In this document: positions 19,881 through 29,641 of the stretch, one piece after another
Position numbering within the stretch: position 1 is the stretch's first letter
Layout of the letters: each line of letters begins with the position of its first letter
Source: Bacillota bacterium
GTDB taxonomy: Bacteria > Bacillota_I > Bacilli_A > RF39 > UBA660
Direction: 5' to 3'
Assembly (NCBI GenBank): GCA_015059285.1
Contig: SVAS01000001.1
Span: 391,291-455,290 of the forward strand
DNA: 64,000 nt
Made by a program: the position numbers and the translations under genes
The notes under the pieces: generated by a model
Database searches by the model: none
Told to the model about the DNA's origin: nothing
The model's input: the letters and a program-made list of their open reading frames with translations, nothing else

Positions 19881-21503
19881 TTAAATCTTTTGATATTGTT
19901 TATCTTTTTCTACTATATCTTTAGTTAGTGTAATAGTTTTATCTTTTCTAGCTGTAAGGGCTTCCCAAGACATATCAAATAGACTTTCTTCTATTATTGT
20001 TTGTAATGAGCGTGCTCCTATTTTTAAATTATACGCCTTTTTTGCTACTTCTTCAATATATGTTTCATCCCAAGCTAAATTTATTCCCGCAAGTGCAAGT
20101 TTAGCTCTCTCAACAATAAGAGGACTTGCAGTAGAATTTTTTAATATATTTTTTAGTTCTTCTACTCCCAATGAATTTAAATTAACAATTTGAGGAAATC
20201 TTCCCATAAATTCACTTGGCATATTACCTTTTTTAATATAATCTTCAATGGTTACATTTTTATTTTGACTTACTTCATTAGAAGAAAAACCAATACTACC
20301 TTTTTTTGTTTCTTCTAAAACGTGAGTAAAAGCACCAGATGCAAAAATATTTAAATATTTAGTGTTAAAATAGAATTTATTTTTCTTTATTTCAATCGTA
20401 TATCTTGTTCCATCTAAAAATTGTAACAAGGAATTAAGTACTCCTCTACCAGAAACATCTCCGTTACTAGGACTACCTTTTTTATCAATTTCATCAAAAA
20501 ATATTACTCCATGTTTTTCAGCGTATTTAATTCGTTCTTCAATAGATAGTTCGCTTGGTGATTTAGACACCAGTTCTTCTAATAAATCTTCTAAATCAGT
20601 TCCAACATAACCAGCAACAGTAAGTTGAGATGTAGGTGCTTTAACTACAGGAATATTAATAGAATGTTCTTTTTCTAAATATTCAAGCATTGTTTCAATA
20701 ATAAAACTTTTACCACTACCAGTAGGTCCTGTAATTAAACATCTAGTTGGTTTAAAATTTTCAATATTTCCTTTAGTAATCGCTAAATAATTCAAAGCAA
20801 AATTTAAAATTATTTTTCTAACAGCTTCATCTTGATTAATAACTTTACTAGTTACATATTTATATAATTCATTTATATTAAAAGGCAAATCATCACATTT
20901 ATCTTTCTTAGTATCCAATACTTTAGATTTTTCTGGAAGTAATTTAACACCTTCTGTCTTTTTTTCTAAAACTTCTTTTTGAATTATCCCAGCAACACCT
21001 AAAATTTGTCTAAAAAAATTTTTAATTTCTTCTATATCACCTTTATTAAGTAATTCTTTAATAGTTTCTTCAGGAAAATAAAAACGAGTTTTAATATCAT
21101 CAGAAACTTCAGATGTTTGAGTTTCTACTTTAGTTGGTTCAGTAAAGCTTTTATTATAAATATTATTTAAAGGAAATTTAAGTAAATCTAGTTCCCCTGT
21201 ATTATCATTAGTAACACCAAAATATAAATTACTATTAATATCTTCAATAAATAATTGTATAAATTCTTTTCTATCTTTAGTGTTATTAAATTCAGCTACT
21301 GAAGTTGGAAACCCAAAATATTCATCTGTTTCATACATACCAATATGACACCCCAAAAGATCATAATAAGTATTATCATATTGATCAATAAATACTCCTT
21401 CTTTAAGATATTTACCTTCTAGCAAGCATATTGGCTTAAAAAAATAAACATTTGGATTAACGATTGTTCTTTCAAATAACATAGCAATATGATTTTTTTC
21501 CAT
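19881..21503 (-). CDS. ClpX-like AAA+ ATPase with noncanonical N-terminal domain
   Basis: GPTGSGKS (Walker A), VIFFDEIDK (Walker B), AGYVGTD pore loop, KGSIGFSSN (IGF-loop-like ClpP contact), GARSLQTIIEE sensor 2. Start set at MEKNHIAM (RBS aggggg at ~21512) because the longer ORF start lies inside the T-box leader. Confidence 0.85.
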   Translation of the reverse strand: MEKNHIAMLFERTIVNPNVYFFKPICLLEGKYLKEGVFIDQYDNTYYDLLGCHIGMYETDEYFGFPTSVAEFNNTKDRKEFIQLFIEDINSNLYFGVTNDNTGELDLLKFPLNNIYNKSFTEPTKVETQTSEVSDDIKTRFYFPEETIKELLNKGDIEEIKNFFRQILGVAGIIQKEVLEKKTEGVKLLPEKSKVLDTKKDKCDDLPFNINELYKYVTSKVINQDEAVRKIILNFALNYLAITKGNIENFKPTRCLITGPTGSGKSFIIETMLEYLEKEHSINIPVVKAPTSQLTVAGYVGTDLEDLLEELVSKSPSELSIEERIKYAEKHGVIFFDEIDKKGSPSNGDVSGRGVLNSLLQFLDGTRYTIEIKKNKFYFNTKYLNIFASGAFTHVLEETKKGSIGFSSNEVSQNKNVTIEDYIKKGNMPSEFMGRFPQIVNLNSLGVEELKNILKNSTASPLIVERAKLALAGINLAWDETYIEEVAKKAYNLKIGARSLQTIIEESLFDMSWEALTARKDKTITLTKDIVEKDKQYQKI

Positions 21504-21529
21504 TTTATATATCCCCCTAAAACAAAAAA

Positions 21530-21722
21530 ATACCACAAATATAAGGACGAATATTCGTGGTACCACCTTATTTTGTAGTATAACTACCTCTAATCAATAA
21601 CGCTGATAAGCGATTATTTAACGTTTGGTGTCTTCAATATACAAATACTTAAATGTTTTCACCAACCACATTCTCTCTAAAAGATTTATACACATACTCT
21701 TCCAAACAAATAATACTACGAT
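21530..21722 (-). promoter_or_regulatory. T-box riboswitch leader of the AAA+/hisS/aspS operon
   Basis: Minus strand: stem I base GTTTGG/CCAAAC, AGAGAGAATGTGGTTGGTGAAAAC distal region, T-box AAGGTGGTACCACG, terminator TACCACGAATAT-N8-ATATTTGTGGTA-T7. Promoter TTGACT-N17-TATACT upstream. Likely specifier GAC at 21630-21632. Confidence 0.85.
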
Positions 21723-21794
21723 TAGTATATAGATATTTATTGAATTAGTCAATAAATAAAAAGAAAAAAGTATAATAAAATACTTTTTTTAAAA

Positions 21795-22841
21795 TTATTT
21801 TAATATTTCTATTACAGGCCGTACACCAAAATTGTATGAACTACCACATTGACTTTCCATATCAGTACCTTCTTCATCTACATCAGAACCATTTTTAAAA
21901 CTTCCATCATTAAAAATTCCCCAAGCATAATTGCCACCACTAGAACGAGTTAGCCAGTATCCTTCTAAATTGTCAAGATTTTCATATGCCCAATAATTTG
22001 AGATTATATTTTCTGCTTCTTTATACGTTAATAATCTAGCATGGATATTATTTCGCATTATATCTTCATATTCTTTTTCTTCATTTTCATCTAAATACAC
22101 ATAATTAAATTCTGGAACATTAGTCCAATTCTTAGTTTGACTTTCCAAATATTCTATAGCCGCAATTGGACCAGTAGCCTCACCACAACGATATGCCCAA
22201 TCTACACTAGAACCTATATTTCTATCCATTATTAATGTTACTTTATTGTCTATATCACTTACTACATAAAAATTTTGAATCTCGGTATCAGTTACTCGTA
22301 AAGCAAATCTCGTTCCTACCACACATGTACCACTTGTTGCACATACATCTACACTTGTAGCAAAGTCATTTGTTGTTGCTATTCCACTAAGACTTTTTTC
22401 AGTAACTGGTTCTAACATTTCACCAGTTCCTAATTCACAACTTTCAAATTCTTCAGCTGTTTCTATTTCGCTTGCATCATAATCTTTTGTAATACATACT
22501 TCACCATTTGTAATTGCCAAAGTTATTTTACCATCGGTTGTTATTTTCATACTTCCACTTTTTGGGGTAGAACCTTTCACGTTTAATCCTGATGGACTTA
22601 CTCCATCTTCTGTAAATGTGAATTCCACAGTTTCTGTCATTCCGTTTGGATCCAATAGTTTCTCAGCATAGTACATTTCTCCTGCGCTAATAATTCCATA
22701 TGCAGTATCCTTAAATGAACTCTTTCTTGCTTCACTTATGATATTCATTATTACTGGTACTGCGATTAGTGCTATTATTGCTAATATTACAATGACTGCT
22801 AGTAACTCAATTAAGGTAAAACCTCTTCTTTTTTGTTTCAT
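21795..22841 (-). CDS. prepilin-like protein with C-type-lectin-like C-terminal domain (paralog A)
   Basis: KRRGFTLIELLAVIVILAIIALIAVPVIMNII class III signal; C-terminal GYWLTRSS...FGVRPVIEILK. Confidence 0.85.
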   Translation of the reverse strand: MKQKRRGFTLIELLAVIVILAIIALIAVPVIMNIISEARKSSFKDTAYGIISAGEMYYAEKLLDPNGMTETVEFTFTEDGVSPSGLNVKGSTPKSGSMKITTDGKITLAITNGEVCITKDYDASEIETAEEFESCELGTGEMLEPVTEKSLSGIATTNDFATSVDVCATSGTCVVGTRFALRVTDTEIQNFYVVSDIDNKVTLIMDRNIGSSVDWAYRCGEATGPIAAIEYLESQTKNWTNVPEFNYVYLDENEEKEYEDIMRNNIHARLLTYKEAENIISNYWAYENLDNLEGYWLTRSSGGNYAWGIFNDGSFKNGSDVDEEGTDMESQCGSSYNFGVRPVIEILK

Positions 22842-22944
22842 AAACTCACTCCTATTCTAACAAGTCTTATTATATATTCTTTTAAGCTCTAGAACAGGAG
22901 TACAACATAAATCAAAAAAAAGAACTCTTACGAGTTCTCTAATT

Positions 22945-25074
22945 TTATTTCAAAGCTTCTTTACGAGAAAGATTAAGTTTACCTCTTTTATCATATCCTG
23001 TAGCTTTGACAATTATTTCGTCGCCCACTTTAACCATATCACTTGGTTTTTCTACTCTTTTTTCATCCAATTGAGAAACGTGTACTAATCCTTCACATCC
23101 TGGCCAAAGTTCTACAAAACAACCAAAGTCTTCTACTTTAACAACTTTTCCTGTATAAACTTTTCCTATTTCTACTTCTTTTACTACATCTTTAATCATT
23201 TGAGCAGTTCTATCAATAACTTCTTTATCAGTATGGTATATGATTACTCTACCATCGTCTTCTAAATCAACTTTAACTGCTTTAATATCATTAACTGAAG
23301 TAACATTACTACATTCTAAAATGATTTTAGTAATCATTTCTCCGCCTTTACCAATAACTTCTTTTATTCTATCTGGATTAATCATAAATGTCATTGTTTT
23401 AGGTGCATACTTACTTACTTCTTCTCGTGGTTTTTCTATTTGTTTAGTCATTACATCAAGTATCTCAAATCTAGCTTGTTTAGCTTGTTTTAAAGCTTTA
23501 TCTAAGATATCTCTAGTTATACCTTTTATTTTAATATCCATTTGTAAAGCACAAATACCTTCACGAGTTCCAGCAACTTTAAAGTCCATATCTCCTAAAT
23601 GATCTTCCATACCTTGAATATCAGTTAAAATTGTATAGTCATCCCCATCAGTGATAAGTCCCATAGCAATACCCGCAACTGGAGCTTTAATTGGAACACC
23701 AGCAGCCATTAAACTCATACATCCTGCACAAATGCTTGCTTGACTAGATGAACCATTACTTTCTAATATTTCAGATACAACTCTAATTGTATATGGAAAT
23801 TCATCTTCTGAAGGAATTACTTGAAGTAATGCTCTTTCACCTAGTGCTCCATGTCCAACTTCTCTTCTACCAGGAGAACCATATCTACCAGTTTCACCTA
23901 CTGAGAATGCTGGAAAGTTGTAATGTAACATAAATCTTTTTTCATCTTCTAAACTAAGACCATCTAAAATTTGATGTTCTCCTAAGGCACCTAAAGTAGT
24001 AACTGAAAGTGCTTGAGTTTGTCCACGTGTAAATAAAGCAGAACCATGTGTTCTTGGAAGTAAATCAATATCAGTTGAAAGTGGTCTTATTTCAGTCATA
24101 CTTCTGCCATCAGCACGAATTTGTTCTTTAACTACAATACGTCTAAATACATCATATTCAATATTTTCCATTACTAATTTAACTTTAGTAATTAAAATAT
24201 TTAAATCTTCACTACTTAATTCAGAGTTTTCTAAAGTATATTTTTCTACTACTTCTGCTTTAATAGTATCAATAGCTTCATATTTTTCTAATTTATCTTT
24301 AATTCTTAAAGCTTTATCTAATTTTTCTTCAATTAAATCTTTAATATTAGCTTTTAATTCATCATCTATTTCTAATACTTCATATTCCATTTTTTCTATG
24401 CCAATTTCAGCAATAATTTCTTTTTGGAATTCAACTAATTTTCTAATAGCTTCATGACCAAACATTAAAGCTTCTAACATATCTTCTTCACTTACTTGTT
24501 TAGCTCCTGCTTCAACCATATTAATAGCTTCATAAGTACCAGCAACTGTTAAATCTATATCAGATACTTCTACTTGTTCAGCAGTTGGATTGATTACAAG
24601 TTCTCCATTAACTCTACCTACTTTAACACTCGCTACAGGACCATCAAATGGTATTTTACTAATTGAAGTCGCTAAAGAAGAACCAAAAAGAGCTGTCATT
24701 TCTGGTGAATTATCTTGATCAACACTTAGTACAGTATTAACTACTTGCACCTCGTTTCTAAAGTTTTCCGGAAATAGTGGACGCATTGGTCTATCAATCA
24801 TACGAGCAGCAAGTGTAGCATTTTCACTAGGTCTTCCTTCTCTTTTAATAAATCCGCCCGGAATTTTACCTACTGAATATAATTTTTCATTATATAAAAC
24901 CATTAATGGGAAGAAGTCTGATAAGATATTGGCATTTTTAGAAACTACTGCAGTAGAAAGTACTACAGTATCACCATAACGAACTAAAACAGCACCATCT
25001 GCTTGTTTAGCTAATTCTCCATTTTCAACAACTATTTTTCTTCCATAAAAATCTAATTCAAATATTTTCTTCAT
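22945..25074 (-). CDS. pnp: polyribonucleotide nucleotidyltransferase
   Basis: Two RNase PH domains, KH ([20 protein letters not shown]) and S1 ([20 protein letters not shown]). Likely start [13 protein letters not shown]. Confidence 0.97.
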   Translation of the reverse strand: MKKIFELDFYGRKIVVENGELAKQADGAVLVRYGDTVVLSTAVVSKNANILSDFFPLMVLYNEKLYSVGKIPGGFIKREGRPSENATLAARMIDRPMRPLFPENFRNEVQVVNTVLSVDQDNSPEMTALFGSSLATSISKIPFDGPVASVKVGRVNGELVINPTAEQVEVSDIDLTVAGTYEAINMVEAGAKQVSEEDMLEALMFGHEAIRKLVEFQKEIIAEIGIEKMEYEVLEIDDELKANIKDLIEEKLDKALRIKDKLEKYEAIDTIKAEVVEKYTLENSELSSEDLNILITKVKLVMENIEYDVFRRIVVKEQIRADGRSMTEIRPLSTDIDLLPRTHGSALFTRGQTQALSVTTLGALGEHQILDGLSLEDEKRFMLHYNFPAFSVGETGRYGSPGRREVGHGALGERALLQVIPSEDEFPYTIRVVSEILESNGSSSQASICAGCMSLMAAGVPIKAPVAGIAMGLITDGDDYTILTDIQGMEDHLGDMDFKVAGTREGICALQMDIKIKGITRDILDKALKQAKQARFEILDVMTKQIEKPREEVSKYAPKTMTFMINPDRIKEVIGKGGEMITKIILECSNVTSVNDIKAVKVDLEDDGRVIIYHTDKEVIDRTAQMIKDVVKEVEIGKVYTGKVVKVEDFGCFVELWPGCEGLVHVSQLDEKRVEKPSDMVKVGDEIIVKATGYDKRGKLNLSRKEALK

Positions 25075-25128
25075 AATTACCTCCAAATTTAAAAATAAAG
25101 ACACTTAAAAATAAGTGCCCACATTTTT

Positions 25129-25398
25129 TTATTTTCTTAATCCTAAGTCTTTAACAATTTTACGATATCTAGTAACATCAGTTTTTAATAAATAATTTAA
25201 TAAACTACGACGTTGACCAACTTTTTTAAGTAATCCTCTTCTTGAATGATAATCGTGACTATGTTCTTTTAAATGTTCTGTTAAAGTCTTAATTTCTTCT
25301 GTTAAAATTGCAATTTGAACTTCAGCTGAACCTGTATCTTTTTCATTTTTTGCAAATTTTTTAACGATTTCGCTTTTAACTTCTTTACTTAAAGCCAT
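25129..25398 (-). CDS. rpsO: 30S ribosomal protein S15
   Basis: [49 protein letters not shown]. Confidence 0.98.
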   Translation of the reverse strand: MALSKEVKSEIVKKFAKNEKDTGSAEVQIAILTEEIKTLTEHLKEHSHDYHSRRGLLKKVGQRRSLLNYLLKTDVTRYRKIVKDLGLRK

Positions 25399-25510
25399 AT
25401 TTTTTTCTCCTTTCTTATAATTCACTTATACCTAGTTTAAATCGGAGACGTTTTAAACCAAGTAAAAGTACTACTAACAATATACACTAATTTTAGTAAA
25501 TATTCAAGTA

Positions 25511-25909
25511 TTATTTACTTTTTTTTAATAAATCTCTAATTTCTTCTAGTAAAACTACTTCATCACTTTTCTTTATTTCTTCTTTTTTAGTTTCCTCTTT
25601 TTTTGCTTCTTCCTTTTTAGAAAATTTATTAATAAATTTTATCATAACAAATATGCACGCTGAAACAATTAAAAAATCAATTATATTTTGAATAAACATT
25701 CCATAATTAATAGAAGCATCTTTTATAGTTAAACTTAAATTTGTAAAATCTAACCCACCTAAAATAATTCCAATTAAAGGCATTAAAACATCGTTAACTA
25801 AAGAGGTTACTATTTTACCAAAAGCGCCCCCAATAATTACCCCAACTGCTAAATCAATCACATTTCCTCTAGAAATAAATTCCTTAAATTCTTTTAATAT
25901 CTTTTTCAT
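25511..25909 (-). CDS. mscL: large-conductance mechanosensitive channel
   Basis: [42 protein letters not shown]. Confidence 0.97.
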   Translation of the reverse strand: MKKILKEFKEFISRGNVIDLAVGVIIGGAFGKIVTSLVNDVLMPLIGIILGGLDFTNLSLTIKDASINYGMFIQNIIDFLIVSACIFVMIKFINKFSKKEEAKKEETKKEEIKKSDEVVLLEEIRDLLKKSK

Positions 25910-25917
25910 AAATCCTC

Positions 25918-26775
25918 CTAAAGCATTTTCCATGGTTTTAATTTTGTAATATCTTTTGAATATATTTTATAAATAGCTTTTGCTTTTTTATTTTCTGTAA
26001 ACAAAATATATTCTTCATTATAAATGTTATCTATAATAGCGCCATTTTTTATTTTTTCTTTTAAATTAGCAGGTATTTCTACTTTATGATAATCTAAAAC
26101 ATCTTCTACGTTTAAAAGTTCATACTTACCATCAAGAACATCTTCTAATTTATAACTATCTTTTAAAGTAAATTTCCCTTGTTTTGTTCTTCTTAAATTG
26201 CTCATAATAGCAATACTATTTAGTTTTCTTGCTATATCATTACCTAAAGCTCTAATATATGTTCCTTTACTAACTAAACATCTTACTTTTATGACAGTTT
26301 TATTGTTATTATATTGAATATCTAATAATTCTAATTCTTTTATGTTTACTTCATGTTTTGGTAATACAACTTCTTCGTTATTACGAGCATATTCATAAAG
26401 TTTTTTACCATTTACTTTAACCGCTGAATAAATAGGCACTTCTTGATTATAAATTCCTATCATTTTCTGTAAAGCTTTTCTAATTTCTTCTTTAGAAAAT
26501 ATAGCCTCTTCTTCTTTAATAACATTTCCTGTAATATCTAAAGTATCAGTAAGTTTTCCAAATATAAACTCTGCCTCGTATTCTTTATCTGTTGCAACTA
26601 AAAGTTCAGATATTTTAGTATAAGAACCCAAACATATAACTAAAACTCCCGTAGCTAGTGGATCAAGCGTTCCAGTATGTCCTACTTTTTTAGTTTTAAA
26701 ATACCTACTAATTTCATTCACAACATCTCTACTAGTTAAATTTTTAGGCTTATCTATTACTAATATTCCGTTCAT
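25918..26775 (-). CDS. truB: tRNA pseudouridine(55) synthase
   Basis: [48 protein letters not shown]. Confidence 0.96.
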   Translation of the reverse strand: MNGILVIDKPKNLTSRDVVNEISRYFKTKKVGHTGTLDPLATGVLVICLGSYTKISELLVATDKEYEAEFIFGKLTDTLDITGNVIKEEEAIFSKEEIRKALQKMIGIYNQEVPIYSAVKVNGKKLYEYARNNEEVVLPKHEVNIKELELLDIQYNNNKTVIKVRCLVSKGTYIRALGNDIARKLNSIAIMSNLRRTKQGKFTLKDSYKLEDVLDGKYELLNVEDVLDYHKVEIPANLKEKIKNGAIIDNIYNEEYILFTENKKAKAIYKIYSKDITKLKPWKML

Positions 26776-27097
26776 TTTTAACCTCATTAATACTAGCATA
26801 ATATTGTTCAACTAAATTTTTACCCATAATCAACCCTTTAGTAACAGGATCATCACTTCCAGTATGCAATTCACCGTAATTTTTGACAAATCTAGAAACT
26901 AAAGTTTTTATAAGGGCATATTCGTTTGGATAGTCACCAATAGAAACAATATTCGTTACAATTGACCTAACTAATTCTATTCCTTGAACAATATCTTTTC
27001 CAGTTTCTTTTTCTGCTATCAAGATAACATTTTCTAACTGATTAAACTGCAAATCTAAATTAGTTTGTTCTTCAATATCTTTTTTTTCAACTACCAT
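26750..27097 (-). CDS. hypothetical protein
   Basis: 115 aa ORF between cysS and truB; no recognised motif. Confidence 0.5.
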   Translation of the reverse strand: MVVEKKDIEEQTNLDLQFNQLENVILIAEKETGKDIVQGIELVRSIVTNIVSIGDYPNEYALIKTLVSRFVKNYGELHTGSDDPVTKGLIMGKNLVEQYYASINEVKNERNISNR

Positions 27098-27099
27098 AA

Positions 27100-28497
27100 T
27101 TATCCTCTCAATTCAAAAGTAGTTCCTTCTCTTGTATCTTTTATAATTATTCCTTTTTCTAAAAGCTCATTTCTAATGGCATCTGCTATTTCATAATCTT
27201 TATTTTGCTTAGCTTCATTTCTTTTTTTAATCATTTGATTAATATATTCTAGTAAATTACTATCTATTTCATCTTCTTTTAATAAGTCTAACGATAACAC
27301 CTTATCAAAATCTTCAATTAAACATAGTTTTGTTTTGTTATTGGTATCCAATTTTAAAACTTCAAATAAAGTTGTAAGTGCTAAAGCAGTATTTAAATCA
27401 TTACTTAAAGCATCAACAAATTTTTGTTTATATATTTTAACAACTTCAAAATCAACTTCACCCACTGCATTTTCTTTTAATTTTTTTACTCTGTTTTTTA
27501 ATTTATCATAAGCATTCGCAGTATTATCTAAACCTTCATAAGTAAAAACTAATTGCTTTCTATAATGAGATTCTAAACAAAACATACGATAAGCTAAAGG
27601 ATTATATCCTTTTTCTAAAAGCAATGATACAGTTAAAAATTCACCCTTACTTTTACTCATCTTACCAGTACTATCATTTAAGTGTTCAACATGAAACCAA
27701 TAATTACACCATTTATGTCCTAAATAACCTTCTGATTGAGCAATTTCATTAGTGTGATGAGGAAAAATATTATCTACACCACCACAATGAATGTCTAAAA
27801 ATTCACCTAAATATTTCATTGAAATACAAGAACATTCAATATGCCAACCAGGATAACCTATTCCCCAAGGACTATTCCATTTAAGTTCTTGATCGTCAAA
27901 CTTAGATTTAGTAAACCATAATACAAAGTCACCTGGATTTTTTTTATCCAAATCTTCTTCTACATCTTCTCTAGCTCCAACTACCATTTCATCTTCTTTA
28001 TGGTTAGTTAAAGAATAATAGTCATCTAATTTAGTTATATCAAAATAAATATTACCATTAGATTGATATGCATAACCTTTTTCTAAAAGTTTTTCAATGA
28101 CTTTAATATAATCAGGTATATGTTCTGTAGCGGGTGCTACTATTTCTGGTTTTTTAATATTTAATTTTTTACAATCTTCAAAAAAAGCATCAGTATACAT
28201 CTTAGCTATTTCTAATACTGTTTTATTTTCTCTTTTAGCTCCTTTAAGCATTTTATCTTCACCAGTATCACTATCACTACTCAAATGTCCTACATCAGTA
28301 ATATTCATACATCTAGTTACGTTATATCCTAAATAGTTTAATGTTTTTTCTAACACATCTTCCATAATATAACTTCTTAAATTTCCAATATGAGCATAAT
28401 GATATACAGTAGGACCACATGTATATAATTTAACTTCTTTATCGTTATTTGGAATAAACTCTTCAACTAATTTTGATTTAGTATTATACAATTTCAT
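27100..28497 (-). CDS. cysS: cysteinyl-tRNA synthetase
   Basis: YTCGPTVYHYAHIGNLRSYI, WHIECSCIS, KMSKSKGEFLTV. Confidence 0.97.
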   Translation of the reverse strand: MKLYNTKSKLVEEFIPNNDKEVKLYTCGPTVYHYAHIGNLRSYIMEDVLEKTLNYLGYNVTRCMNITDVGHLSSDSDTGEDKMLKGAKRENKTVLEIAKMYTDAFFEDCKKLNIKKPEIVAPATEHIPDYIKVIEKLLEKGYAYQSNGNIYFDITKLDDYYSLTNHKEDEMVVGAREDVEEDLDKKNPGDFVLWFTKSKFDDQELKWNSPWGIGYPGWHIECSCISMKYLGEFLDIHCGGVDNIFPHHTNEIAQSEGYLGHKWCNYWFHVEHLNDSTGKMSKSKGEFLTVSLLLEKGYNPLAYRMFCLESHYRKQLVFTYEGLDNTANAYDKLKNRVKKLKENAVGEVDFEVVKIYKQKFVDALSNDLNTALALTTLFEVLKLDTNNKTKLCLIEDFDKVLSLDLLKEDEIDSNLLEYINQMIKKRNEAKQNKDYEIADAIRNELLEKGIIIKDTREGTTFELRG

Positions 28498-28674
28498 AAA
28501 TTCACCGCTTTCTAAAAAAGTATATGAAATTTAAACTAAATTAATTTTATCATAATATTTATCAAATGTCACTAAACTCATTAATTTTAAATTTACAAAA
28601 ATATTTATCAAATTTCAAAAAAATATTGCATAATATTTTGTAATGTGATATTATTAAAGAGCGTTAATTATTTT

Positions 28675-28751
28675 GGACCTTTAGCTCAGTTGGTCAGAGC
28701 ATCCGGCTCATAACCGGGCGGTCGTAGGTTCGAGTCCTACAAGGTCCACCA
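28675..28751 (+). tRNA. tRNA-Met (CAT)
   Basis: Cloverleaf ggacctt...aaggtcc-acca; anticodon loop ctCATaa; CCA encoded. Confidence 0.93.
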
Positions 28752-28755
28752 CAAT

Positions 28756-28840
28756 GCGAGTGTGGCGAAATTGGCAGACGCACTAGACTTAGGATCTAGC
28801 GCCTTACGGCATGGGGGTTCAAGTCCCTTCACTCGCACCA
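28756..28840 (+). tRNA. tRNA-Leu (TAG)
   Basis: Long variable arm; acceptor gcgagtg/cactcgc-acca; anticodon loop ctTAGga. Confidence 0.93.
28821..28840 (+). repeat. att-like direct repeat, left copy (tRNA-Leu 3' end)
   Basis: aagtcccttcactcgcacca, identical to 30929..30948. Confidence 0.8.
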
Positions 28841-28947
28841 GATTGATAGGAAACTCGAACTTTTCGAGAAAATATAAAACGACTTGTCAAAAAGTCGTTT
28901 TTATGTTATTATGTATATAGATGAAGAAATCTTCATAAAATAAAAAA

Positions 28948-29030
28948 GGAACACTTAATATTGCAGTGTTGAGTGTAGCCGATTATATCGATTCCACCTA
29001 AATCAAAGCTGAGTTAGGTGGATTTCTTTT
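28948..29030 (+). ncRNA. candidate antisense antitoxin RNA of type I TA locus
   Basis: Starts aggaacacttaata like the opposing RNA; ends in hairpin tccacctaa/ttaggtgga (28993-29022) followed by tttctttt; overlaps the 3' end of the opposing toxin mRNA. Confidence 0.45.
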
Positions 29031-29112
29031 ATATTAATACTATAAATAGCAAGAATAGTAAAAGGAAGATAATTATTACTAAAGATAGAATTAAAAAATC
29101 CTTCTTGTTCAT
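29029..29112 (-). CDS. candidate Fst/Ldr-like type I toxin, 27-aa hydrophobic peptide
   Basis: MNKKDFLILSLVIIIFLLLFLLFIVLI*; strong RBS ggaggcg; promoter TTGTAC (29199-29204)-N17-TATAAT (29176-29181) on minus strand. Confidence 0.5.
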   Translation of the reverse strand: MNKKDFLILSLVIIIFLLLFLLFIVLI

Positions 29113-29184
29113 GTTCTCGCCTCCCTTCTTTCAAGAAGTTTGGCTCCACCCAACTATTAAATGTTCCTGAATATAATTATAGCA

Positions 29185-29606
29185 AACATTTGTTCTTTGT
29201 ACAAGCAATTTTAGAATGTTTAGCTTTTAATTTTATTTTTAATTTTTTACATACTTTATGAACTAAACTATCTGATACAACTAAACCAATTTCACATCTT
29301 ACAATTACATTTATTCTATGATATCCATAGCTTGGTTTTCTATTATGAATATCTATTATTAATTCTCCTAAATCTTTTCTAATTATTTAACCATTTATAA
29401 TAGCCACTTTTAGATACTTTTATAATTAAACATAATGATTTTATATTATATTCTTTGCTTAACAATTCAATATTGGTTCTATTATTTTAAGTTTTTCTTC
29501 TTTTGTTCTTAACTTTTGTTTCTGTCCTTTAGCAGCCATATTATCAGCTCCTTATCTTAATTATATCAAAAATAAAAGCATACACTTTTTTCGTGTACAC
29601 TTTTAT
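29185..29606 (-). pseudogene. degenerate IS3-family transposase remnant
   Basis: MAAKGQKQKLRTKEEKLKII... then frame-broken VSKSGYYKWL and PSYGYHRINVIVRCEIGLVVSDSLVHKVCKKLKIKLKAKHSKI (IS3 OrfB-like); terminal-repeat-like aaaagtgtacacgaaaaaagtgta upstream. Confidence 0.65.
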
Positions 29607-29641
29607 ATTACAACTTAACCTTAGGGTGTTTCTATTTATAA

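Noticed and set aside
21795-21900. 3' ends of prepilin paralogs A, B and C as additional DGR variable regions
   Set aside because: They use ordinary AT-rich codons with no NNC enrichment or GC shift; homologous position but no mutagenesis signature.
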